Source: JANNMJ01 sp031397815 (GTDB taxonomy: Bacteria > Bacteroidota > Bacteroidia > Cytophagales > Hymenobacteraceae). Taken from it: DNA of 30,093 nucleotides. A program made the translations under genes and the position numbers. The DNA lies in assembly GCA_031397815.1 (NCBI GenBank), contig JANNMJ010000218.1, forward strand, positions 1-30,093. Reading direction: 5' to 3'. Positions within the stretch are counted from its first letter, which is position 1; each line of letters begins with the position of its first letter. Of the stretch, positions 23,681-30,093 are shown piece after piece. The notes beneath the pieces were generated by a model. The model searched no databases and was not told where the DNA came from. It worked only from the letters and a program-made list of their open reading frames with translations.

Positions 23681-26356
23681 ATGAACGCCCCTCACATCTC
23701 CTTCCGCCGGTGGCGGTTGTTTCCCGTCGTCGTTGCCACGGTGGCGGCCTGCGCTGTACCGGCGTGTAAATCGTCGAAGAATCAGCCCATGACGACGGAG
23801 TCATTGGAAGATTCGAACCGGCCCGGTACCGTGAGCGACTTCGTCACGACCGATTCAGCGGCGTTCACGCCCCCGACGCCCGTGACGCCCATCCCGGATT
23901 ACGTGCCCGAGCCGGCGCCCGATCAGCCAACGTCCGCCAAGCTGTCGGACTTGGTCAACACGAAGCTCGATGTCTCTTTCGATTACGCGAAGCAGTATCT
24001 CTACGGCACGGCCACCCTCACGCTCCGGCCGCATTTCTACCCGCAGCAGACGTTGCGGCTCGACGCGCAGCACTTCCTGATCGATGAGGTGATGCTGGTA
24101 CCCGCGAAGGGTGCCGTTCGGCCCCTCAAATACACCTACGACGACAGCCTCACGAACCTCAACATCGTCCTCGACCGCGCTTACACGCGCGGCGAGACCT
24201 ACACGGTGCGCATCAAGTACACCGCCCGGCCAAACGAGCGGAAGGCGGGCGGCTCGGAGGCGATTAGCTCCGACAAAGGCCTGTACTTCATCAACCCCGA
24301 CGGCAAAGACGGTAAGAAGCCGCGCCAAATCTGGACGCAGGGCGAGACGCAGTCGAACTCGGCGTGGTTTCCTACTATCGACCGGCCGAATCAGAAGATG
24401 ACGCAGGAGATTCGGATGACCGTCGAGGGGCGTTACAAGACGCTTTCGAACGGGTTGCTGGTGGCGTCGAAGAAGAACAAAGACGGCACCCGCACCGATA
24501 CGTGGCGGCAAGACAAGCCGCACGCGCCGTATTTGGCGATGATGGTAGTCGGCGAGTTCGCCGTGGTGCACGATACGTGGCGCGGGAAGGCAGTGGATTA
24601 TTACGTCGAGCCGAAATACGCGTCCACGGCGAAGGCGGTTTTTGGGCGGACGCCCGCGATGATCGAGTTCATCTCGAAGCGGTTGGGGGTGGATTATGCG
24701 TGGGATAAGTACGCCCAAATCTGCGTGCGCGATTACGTGAGCGGCGCGATGGAGAACACCACCGCCACCATTCACGGCACGGGCTTGCAGATGGAGCGCC
24801 GCGAGCTGGCCGACAAGGAATGGGACGATTACATCTTCCACGAGCTGTTTCACCACTGGTTCGGCGATTTGGTGACGGCGGAATCGTGGTCGAACCTACC
24901 CCTCAACGAGTCGTTCGCGAACTACTCGGAGCTGCTGTGGGTCGAGCACCGGCAAGGGCCTGACGGCGCCGGGTACATCCAGCAGCGTGAGCTGAACCAG
25001 TACCTCAGCGAAGCCGAAGGCAAGCAGGTGCCGCTGATTCGGTACCGGTATAATCAGCGGGAAGAGATGTTCGACTCGCACTCCTACGCCAAGGGCGGGC
25101 GGGTGCTGCACATGCTGCGCAACACCATCGGCGACGAGGCGTTTTTCGCAGCCTGCAAGCTATATCTGGAGCGCAACAAGTTCAAGTCGGCGGAGATTGC
25201 CGACCTGCGACTTGCGTTTGAAGAAGTCACCGGGGAAGACCTGCACTGGTTTTTCGACCAGTGGGTGCTGCGGCCGGGCCACGCCGATCTGGCGGTGCGA
25301 CACGAGTGGGCCAACGGCAACCTGACGGTGCAAGTGGAGCAGCGGCAGGACTCGATGTTCTCGCCGATTTACCGTCTGCCGGTGAAGATTGCCGTCTGGA
25401 CGAATGGACAGAAAGCGGAGTACCCCGTGACCGTGGCGCACGCCACCGAGACGTTCAAGCTGCCCGTAACGGCGGCGCCCGATCTGGTGATTTTCGATGC
25501 CGATGCGCAGGTGCTCGGCACCATCGATCAGCAGCTTTCCGATGACCAATGGCGGTACCAGTTCTACCACGCTGGCAAGTTCCTGCACCGCTACGAGGCC
25601 ATTAAGCACTGCGCGCAACGCGCTTTCGGGCAGGATAACCCGACGGCCGAGCCCGACGCAGCCGACCGCGCCGTGGTGATTGCCGCCCTCCGCGACCCAT
25701 TCTGGAGCATCCGCGCCGGGGCGGCGAATGTGCTGGAGAAGTACGCGCAGGACGACCTGCCGCGCGTGCGGACCGAGATTCGGCGCCTTGCCGAGTCGGA
25801 CCCGAACACGCAGGTGCGCGCTACGGCAATCACCACGCTCACGACGCTCCCCGGCGATACGGCCGCGACGGCGGCGCTGCTGCGGCGGTTTTTGGCGGAT
25901 ACGACGTCGTCGTACCGAGTGGTCGGCGCCGTGATTAGCGGCCTGACGGCGTTGCGGCAGGACGATAATCTGGAAGCCTCGCTCAAGGGGTTCGACCAGA
26001 GCCAGAACCCCGATCTGGTGGGCGCGCTGGGCGAGTATTACGCCGCGCACCCCACGAAGGAGCGGCTGGATTGGTACCTGCGGCAAATCGACGAGAGCAA
26101 CGGCGCGACGCTGTATTCGCTGACGCAGCAGCTCGGTCAGTTCCTTCAGAATATGCCGACCCAGAACCGCCGTCCCGGCATCGAGCGGCTCGACCAATTG
26201 GCCCGCACCAACGAGACGTTCTTCGTGCGGCTGGGCGCGTATCAGGCGCTCCACAGCCTCGCCGACACCGACCCGGACGTCCGCGAGCGCCTCGATTCCA
26301 TCCGCGAGCAGGAGCAGGATGAGCGCGTGAAGCGCTACTACGAGATGCTGAAGTAG
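23681..26356 (+). CDS. M1 family metallopeptidase lipoprotein with HEAT-like C-terminal region
   Basis: The 891-residue product starts with an export signal whose VAACAVPAC offers a lipobox (Cys29), followed by a proline/threonine-rich linker (about 36-85). The catalytic core has the exopeptidase motif GAMEN (355-359) and the zinc site HELFH (387-391) with Glu410 in NESFANY, the exact HExxH-x18-E spacing. It removes N-terminal residues from peptides, probably in the periplasm or at the cell surface. The C-terminal third (about 680-890) consists of paired helices resembling HEAT repeats: WSIRAGAANVLEKY, NTQVRATAITTLTTL, YRVVGAVISGLTAL. ATG 23681 is chosen just before the signal. A hairpin terminator follows. 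Confidence 0.93.
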   Translation: MNAPHISFRRWRLFPVVVATVAACAVPACKSSKNQPMTTESLEDSNRPGTVSDFVTTDSAAFTPPTPVTPIPDYVPEPAPDQPTSAKLSDLVNTKLDVSFDYAKQYLYGTATLTLRPHFYPQQTLRLDAQHFLIDEVMLVPAKGAVRPLKYTYDDSLTNLNIVLDRAYTRGETYTVRIKYTARPNERKAGGSEAISSDKGLYFINPDGKDGKKPRQIWTQGETQSNSAWFPTIDRPNQKMTQEIRMTVEGRYKTLSNGLLVASKKNKDGTRTDTWRQDKPHAPYLAMMVVGEFAVVHDTWRGKAVDYYVEPKYASTAKAVFGRTPAMIEFISKRLGVDYAWDKYAQICVRDYVSGAMENTTATIHGTGLQMERRELADKEWDDYIFHELFHHWFGDLVTAESWSNLPLNESFANYSELLWVEHRQGPDGAGYIQQRELNQYLSEAEGKQVPLIRYRYNQREEMFDSHSYAKGGRVLHMLRNTIGDEAFFAACKLYLERNKFKSAEIADLRLAFEEVTGEDLHWFFDQWVLRPGHADLAVRHEWANGNLTVQVEQRQDSMFSPIYRLPVKIAVWTNGQKAEYPVTVAHATETFKLPVTAAPDLVIFDADAQVLGTIDQQLSDDQWRYQFYHAGKFLHRYEAIKHCAQRAFGQDNPTAEPDAADRAVVIAALRDPFWSIRAGAANVLEKYAQDDLPRVRTEIRRLAESDPNTQVRATAITTLTTLPGDTAATAALLRRFLADTTSSYRVVGAVISGLTALRQDDNLEASLKGFDQSQNPDLVGALGEYYAAHPTKERLDWYLRQIDESNGATLYSLTQQLGQFLQNMPTQNRRPGIERLDQLARTNETFFVRLGAYQALHSLADTDPDVRERLDSIREQEQDERVKRYYEMLK

Positions 26357-26377
26357 CGCCCGCTGGGCCAGCTTCGG

Positions 26378-26416
26378 CAAGCCGCCGACCTGCTGCAAAG
26401 GCGGGTCGGCGGCTTG
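26378..26416 (+). terminator. Hairpin terminator after the M1 peptidase gene
   Basis: CAAGCCGCCGACC (26378-26390) and GGTCGGCGGCTTG (26404-26416) are perfect 13-base arms around a 13-base loop. The TTCG that follows is only weakly T-rich. Confidence 0.75.
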
Positions 26417-26505
26417 TTCGTTTCGGGGCGGGGCGGCTGACTGGCTGCCTTCCCCCCTACTCATTACCTGTTCGCTCCCCTCTCTTTCCCCTTCGCCGTT
26501 TCGTT

Positions 26506-27711
26506 GTGCGCACGTATTCTCCGCAGTTTTGGCTGGTTTGCCTGTCGTCGTTCCTGTTCTTTGGGTCGTTCAATATGATGATTCCGGAGCTGCCGGGGTT
26601 CATTACGCGGCTGGGCGGCGCCGAGTATAAGGGGCTGATTATCGCGCTGTTTACCCTGACGGCGGGCATCAGTCGGCCGTTTTCGGGGAAGCTGACCGAT
26701 ACTGTGGGGCGGGTGCCGGTGATGATCGTGGGGTCGTTGGTGTGCGTGGTTTGCTCGTTGCTTTACCCGTTCACCACCAGCGTGGCGGCGTTCCTGCTGC
26801 TGCGCCTGCTGCACGGGTTCAGCACGGGCTTTAAGCCGACGGGCACGGCCGCGTTCCTAGCCGACCTCATCCCTGCCGACCGGCGCGGTGAGGCGATGGG
26901 CTTGCTCGGGATTGCGGGGAATCTGGGAATGGCGGCGGGGCCAGCGGTGGGTGCCCGTCTGGCGCGTGATTTTGGGTTGGATGCGATGTTCATCGCCTCG
27001 TCGGGTGCGGCGCTGCTGAGCGTGCTCGTGATGGGCCGCGTGCGCGAGACGCTGCCCGTGGCGCTGCGGCAGCCGTTTCGACTCAGTCTGCTGCGCATCA
27101 AGCCGAACGAGATTCTGGAGCCTGCCGTGGTGGGGCCGTCGCTGGTGATGCTGCTCACGGTGCTGCCCTACGGCGTGATGCTGACGCTGATTCCGGATTT
27201 GAGCGACCATCTGGGCCTAAAAAACCGGGGCGATTTCTTTCTGGTGTTCACGCTAGCGTCGTTGGGCATCCGGTTTCTGGCGGGCCGCTTCAGCGACCAA
27301 TACGGTCGGGTGCGGGTGCTGAAGCTATCGTCGGCGCTGCTGGTACTCGCGATGGCGCTGATTGCCCTCGCCCACACGCCGACGGCGCTGCTCGTGGCGG
27401 CGGGCGTTTTCGGGGTGGCGACGGGGATGAACTCGCCGACGGTTTTCGCGTGGGCCATCGACAGGGCGTACGATGAGCGCCGGGGCCGGGCGATGGCCAC
27501 CGCGTACCTCGCGCTGGAGATCGGTATCGGGTTGGGGGCGCTGGTAGCGGGGTGGCTCGCGGGCACCGATGCCACGCAGGTTAGCCTCGTGTTCTGGCTC
27601 GCGGCGGGCGCGGCGACGGTGGCGTTCGCCGTCCTTTTCCTACCGTGGAAAGGCCGCGAGGATATGGCGGCAGAGATCGTCGCCGAGCTGCCCGACGAGA
27701 CGATTCACTAG
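26506..27711 (+). CDS. Major facilitator superfamily transporter
   Basis: The 401-residue product has about twelve hydrophobic segments. It shows the MFS loop motif after TM2 (SGKLTDTVGRVPVM) and its echo after TM8 (GRFSDQYGRVRVL), plus LHGFSTGFKPTGTAAFLADL and GNLGMAAGPAVGARLARDFG, typical of drug/sugar efflux type transporters. The substrate cannot be deduced. The start is GTG 26506 (VRTYSPQFWLV), since no ATG precedes the first membrane segment. It follows the M1 peptidase by 149 bases, separated by a terminator, and has its own terminator-like hairpin at 27725. Confidence 0.9.
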   Translation: MRTYSPQFWLVCLSSFLFFGSFNMMIPELPGFITRLGGAEYKGLIIALFTLTAGISRPFSGKLTDTVGRVPVMIVGSLVCVVCSLLYPFTTSVAAFLLLRLLHGFSTGFKPTGTAAFLADLIPADRRGEAMGLLGIAGNLGMAAGPAVGARLARDFGLDAMFIASSGAALLSVLVMGRVRETLPVALRQPFRLSLLRIKPNEILEPAVVGPSLVMLLTVLPYGVMLTLIPDLSDHLGLKNRGDFFLVFTLASLGIRFLAGRFSDQYGRVRVLKLSSALLVLAMALIALAHTPTALLVAAGVFGVATGMNSPTVFAWAIDRAYDERRGRAMATAYLALEIGIGLGALVAGWLAGTDATQVSLVFWLAAGAATVAFAVLFLPWKGREDMAAEIVAELPDETIH

Positions 27712-27724
27712 CCACACGTGCGGC

Positions 27725-27746
27725 TAGGGCGAAAACTTTTGCCCTA
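27725..27746 (+). terminator. Terminator-like hairpin after the MFS gene
   Basis: TAGGGCGAAA and TTTTGCCCTA pair with one G-U around a very short loop, 14 bases after the stop codon. A second weaker stem (CAGGTAGG with CCTGCCTG) follows. Confidence 0.5.
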
Positions 27747-27880
27747 TGTCAGGTAGGGCTTAAGTAGGGTATAACCTGCCTGAAACCCCGGGATAGGTTG
27801 GGGATGAGGGGCAGATGTGTTTTGATGTGGGGATGTGAAGGATGTGGTTGGATTCGCATGGCGGTGCGGGACCGATTGGG

Positions 27881-28025
27881 GTGTCCCCCCACCCCGGCCG
27901 TTCCGGCCACCCCTCTCCTCCGGGGCGGGGAGTTTTCACTTCTGGCGTTCGCTCTTATCGCAACTAGGTACGAACTCCCCAACCCCGAAGGGGGAGGGGT
28001 GCCCCGAAGGGGCGGGGTGGGGAAC
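27881..28025. repeat. Imperfect long inverted repeat
   Basis: The arm at about 27881-27939 and the reverse complement of 27968-28025 agree over most of 58 bases. Shared words include CACCCC, a central GCC/GCACCCCTC and GGGGAGTT. The arms are separated by about 28 bases (CTTCTGGCGTTCGCTCTTATC and a few more). It looks like a non-coding interspersed element similar in style to the CCCCTCC...GGAGGGG extragenic repeats of Bacteroidota genomes. Confidence 0.6.
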
Positions 28026-28075
28026 GCGGTTACGGCACGGCGGCTGAGCCAACGCGGTATGGCAACGCGGTTACG
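28023..28075 (+). repeat. Short direct repeats AACGCGGTTACG
   Basis: AACGCGGTTACG occurs at 28023-28034 and 28064-28075, with a shortened copy AACGCGGTA at 28051-28059 between them. The function is unknown. Confidence 0.5.
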
Positions 28076-28159
28076 CCAACACCAGAGCTGAGCTGATACA
28101 GCGGTGCGCGGCCGAGCTGCGCACAGACACGCGCGGTAGAAATGTGCCGATTGGGGTGG

Positions 28160-28204
28160 CGGGCCAGAGTCCCGCGAATAGGCGACACGGGGCAGAGCCC
28201 CGCG
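28160..28204. repeat. Two near-identical hairpin units
   Basis: CGGGCCAGAGTCCCGCG (28160-28176) and CGGGGCAGAGCCCCGCG (28188-28204) share 15 of 17 bases and the same stem-loop (CGGGGC-AGA-GCCCCG in the second). The second has a perfect stem, the first one mismatched pair. They are 28 bases apart, start to start. Confidence 0.5.
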
Positions 28205-28312
28205 TCAAGGCGCAGCAGAGCACGACACTCGCCATAATAAATATCAAATAACCCAAGCTGCACGCTATAACGGGGCGGCGAGTTTTTATTACTTTTTGAT
28301 GACTAGAAAGAC

Positions 28313-28331
28313 CTGATACTGATAGTATCAG
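28313..28331. promoter_or_regulatory. Perfect inverted repeat upstream of the M43 protease gene
   Basis: CTGATACT-GAT-AGTATCAG has perfect 8-base half-sites and a 3-base spacer, in an AT-rich stretch about 95 bases before the ATG. It could be an operator for a dimeric regulator or a small hairpin. TACTTTTTG, close to a -7 element, lies just upstream (28290-28298). Confidence 0.4.
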
Positions 28332-28352
28332 ATGAAATAAAAAATAAGAAAA

Positions 28353-28379
28353 AAAGCCGGATCGGATCCGCGCGGCTTT
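28353..28379. terminator. Leader hairpin before the M43 gene
   Basis: AAAGCCG (28353-28359) and CGGCTTT (28373-28379) pair around a 13-base loop that contains CGGATCCG. It is preceded by a long A-rich run. It could act as a terminator reading leftward or as a 5' leader structure. Confidence 0.35.
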
Positions 28380-28424
28380 ACCTTGTTGGCCTGTCGCGCT
28401 CATCTTTCAGTTTCCCCTCCAGCT

Positions 28425-30093
28425 ATGTTGAAAATATTCTTTTTTAGCGCCCTGCTGCTGACTCTCAGCGGCGGTGCGGTACGGGCGCAGAATGTCTGCG
28501 GCACCCCCTCCCCTAGCGAGCTTCCGGCGGACCAGCGGGCGGCTTTCGACCGTATTGAGGCGCAAACGCAGCAATACGCCAAGCAGTTAGCCAACGGAAC
28601 TGCGCAACGTCCGGCGCCCGGCGGTGGCGATCAGCCCCCCGGCCAGTTTTATATCACGCTACCGGTGGTGGTGCACGTGGTTCACAACCTGAATAATCCG
28701 GCGGAAAATATTAGCGATGCGCAGATTACGGCGCAAATTGCTTCGTTGAACAGAGATTTTGCCCGCACTAATACCGATGCGGGTAATACGCCGTCGGCCT
28801 TCAGGGGCGTGGCGGCGGATATGGGCATTCGGTTCCAGCTCGCTACTCATACCCCAACGGGCGACTGCACGAACGGCATCGTGCGGGTAGAGACGCCGGA
28901 TGATGATTTCGCGACGACGGGTGTCGATCGAATGAAGTCGGGGTCGGGGGGTTCGCCGCCGTGGGATCAGTACCACTACATCAACATCTGGGTGTGCGAT
29001 CTGCGGCCCGGTGACGGTTTTTTAGGCGGCACGATCGTCGGGTATTCGACGCTGCCGGCGTCGGCGGGCTATTATAATGACGGCATCGTGGTCGATTATG
29101 AATATTTCGGCCCGACCGGTACGCCCAACTATAATCTTGGGCGCACCCTGACCCACGAGATGGGCCATTATCTGAACCTGCTCCATATCTGGGGTGATGG
29201 CTGGAGCAACCCCTGCGCCGGCGACGATCTGGTGAGCGATACGCCGACGCAGAACGCCGCCAATCAAGGGTGCCCGTCGTTCCCGTCGGTTTCGTGCACG
29301 GCGAGCGCGCCGAACGGCGATATGTTCATGAATTATATGGACTACACATTCGACGGCTGCAAGAACCTGTTTACGGCGGGGCAATCGACGCGGTCGCTGT
29401 CGCTGTTCCAGCCGGGCGGAGCGCGGGCGAGCCTGTTATCCTCACGGGCTTTCACTGCCCCTCTCGCCCCGACCATCGCGAGCGTGCCGCCGCTATCGTT
29501 CTGTAATGGGGGAGTTTACACCATCGACGTGCTGCCCGTGTGCGGCGCGGTGAGCTACACGTTCAAGATGGACCCGGTGGATTACCGGAGCGGGTTCGTG
29601 AATAATAATTCGATCAGTGATTACGTCTCGACCAACCTCACCAGCCCGAGCGCGCAAATTGTGCTCGATGGGTGGCCCGCGTACACGAAGACGGTTTGCG
29701 TGAAGGCGAATTTCGCCGACGGCTCTTCGACCGGCGCGGCGTGCCAGACCTTCAAGGTGGTCAATCCAACGATCAATAACCCGACGGCGACGCTGTTTCA
29801 GGAAGGCACGACGTGTTATTATGGTCTGACGATCAACGTCGACCCGAACGTCGACGATTATGGCGTGACGGTGAACGGCGGCGGAACGCGCTGGAAATTG
29901 GCATCGCAAGCCGTAAATGGCGTGCTGACGTTCCTGCTGCACATTCCGGGGCCGCAAACGGTGAGTGTCCAGCTGGAAGCGCGTAATACGTGCGGCTCCA
30001 ACGTACAGACGTTGTCGCTGAAGGTGCCACGGCCGCCGGAAGGCTGCGTACCGACTCCGATTGAAGGCGGCCGGGTATTGGCCGGTGGCGGCA
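28425..30093 (+). CDS. Secreted M43 (pappalysin-type) zinc metalloprotease, 3' end outside window
   Basis: The frame is open from ATG 28425 to the window edge (556 codons). A signal peptide (MLKIFFFSALLLTLSGGAVRA) leads to a propeptide-like region with LPVVVHVVH (79-87) and ISDAQITAQIASLNRDF (96-112), the standard opening of M43 proteases. The zinc site is HEMGHYLNLLH (244-254), an HExxHxxxxxH form in which the usual Gly after HExxHxx is Asn251. DDLVSDTP, the cysteines around GCP, and the Met-turn NYMDYTFDGCKNLFTAGQ (303-320) follow. After about residue 350 come Ig-like repeats, consistent with a T9SS cargo whose sorting domain would lie past the edge. It digests proteins outside the cell. 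Confidence 0.93.
   Translation, partial: MLKIFFFSALLLTLSGGAVRAQNVCGTPSPSELPADQRAAFDRIEAQTQQYAKQLANGTAQRPAPGGGDQPPGQFYITLPVVVHVVHNLNNPAENISDAQITAQIASLNRDFARTNTDAGNTPSAFRGVAADMGIRFQLATHTPTGDCTNGIVRVETPDDDFATTGVDRMKSGSGGSPPWDQYHYINIWVCDLRPGDGFLGGTIVGYSTLPASAGYYNDGIVVDYEYFGPTGTPNYNLGRTLTHEMGHYLNLLHIWGDGWSNPCAGDDLVSDTPTQNAANQGCPSFPSVSCTASAPNGDMFMNYMDYTFDGCKNLFTAGQSTRSLSLFQPGGARASLLSSRAFTAPLAPTIASVPPLSFCNGGVYTIDVLPVCGAVSYTFKMDPVDYRSGFVNNNSISDYVSTNLTSPSAQIVLDGWPAYTKTVCVKANFADGSSTGAACQTFKVVNPTINNPTATLFQEGTTCYYGLTINVDPNVDDYGVTVNGGGTRWKLASQAVNGVLTFLLHIPGPQTVSVQLEARNTCGSNVQTLSLKVPRPPEGCVPTPIEGGRVLAGGG

Larger units (their letters stand above)
27712..28424. other. Repeat-rich gap without a gene
   Basis: Over 700 bases carry no protein-coding frame that makes biological sense. 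In order it holds a terminator-like hairpin, a run of GATGTG-like words (about 27817-27846), an imperfect 58-base inverted repeat pair, three AACGCGGT words, two 17-base hairpins, an AT-rich stretch with a perfect 19-base inverted repeat and a hairpin shortly before the M43 gene. Confidence 0.6.

Noticed and set aside
25160..26464. 434-codon frame antisense to the M1 peptidase 3' region
   Set aside because: It covers the HEAT-like part of a well supported gene and has no recognisable domain or start context.
27881..28204. CRISPR array
   Set aside because: The repeats are of different kinds, inverted or paired only, without regular repeat-spacer units, and there are no cas genes.
28030..28403. 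Small frames of 77-110 codons in the repeat island
   Set aside because: They run through hairpin repeats, overlap each other on the minus strand and show no protein family features.

Overview
The window looks like chromosomal DNA from a high-GC member of the Bacteroidota, most likely a Hymenobacter-like cytophagian. The evidence is type IX secretion sorting domains (types A and B), a DUF4270 lipoprotein, a truncated GT5 'glycogen/starch synthase', sparse Shine-Dalgarno sequences, several TAnnTTTG promoter elements, and Bacteroidota-style single genes for frr, pyrH, panC, murQ, glmS and deoxynucleoside kinase. No phage, plasmid, tRNA, rRNA or CRISPR array was seen.

Layout. 1-2.3 kb is a decaying secreted-protein locus on the minus strand: a lipoprotein followed by a secreted HEFGH-type metalloprotease gene that is frameshifted at a G7 tract and cut off by the end of an IS1-family element entering from the left edge. 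2.5-4.8 kb is a probable plus-strand operon of an arginase-fold protein with degraded metal sites, a small cytochrome b5-like protein and MurQ. 5.1-8.3 kb carries a very short T9SS type A protein and a large T9SS type B (gliding-motility-associated) protein interrupted by one in-frame TGA. 8.4-12.6 kb (minus) is the block of a GT5 N-domain protein, a DUF4270 lipoprotein and GlmS, divergent from panC. 13.8-14.8 kb is an SbtA-family permease. 14.8-16.7 kb holds kynurenine 3-monooxygenase and a divergent RidA protein that could be 2-aminomuconate deaminase. 16.8-18.9 kb has a CDGSH protein, a GNAT acetyltransferase, a deoxynucleoside kinase and an unknown protein. 19.3-21.5 kb has a GT4 glycosyltransferase and a secreted PAGTF-motif protein. 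21.6-23.5 kb (minus) is a biotin carrier protein, PyrH and Frr. 23.7-27.7 kb is an M1 aminopeptidase lipoprotein and an MFS transporter. 27.7-28.4 kb is a repeat-rich gap without a gene, followed by a secreted M43 metalloprotease that runs off the right edge.

How the genes work together. Most of the window is housekeeping: amino-sugar supply (GlmS), MurNAc recycling (MurQ), pantothenate synthesis (PanC), UMP phosphorylation and ribosome recycling, and kynurenine catabolism. The secreted or surface layer comprises the T9SS proteins, lipoproteins, and the M1 and M43 peptidases. The most intriguing arrangement is the overlapping pair of a half-length GT5 protein, lacking the family's nucleotide-sugar motif, and a DUF4270 lipoprotein next to glmS, because its biochemical role cannot be deduced from the parent family. 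Convergent gene pairs are separated by clear bidirectional hairpin terminators.
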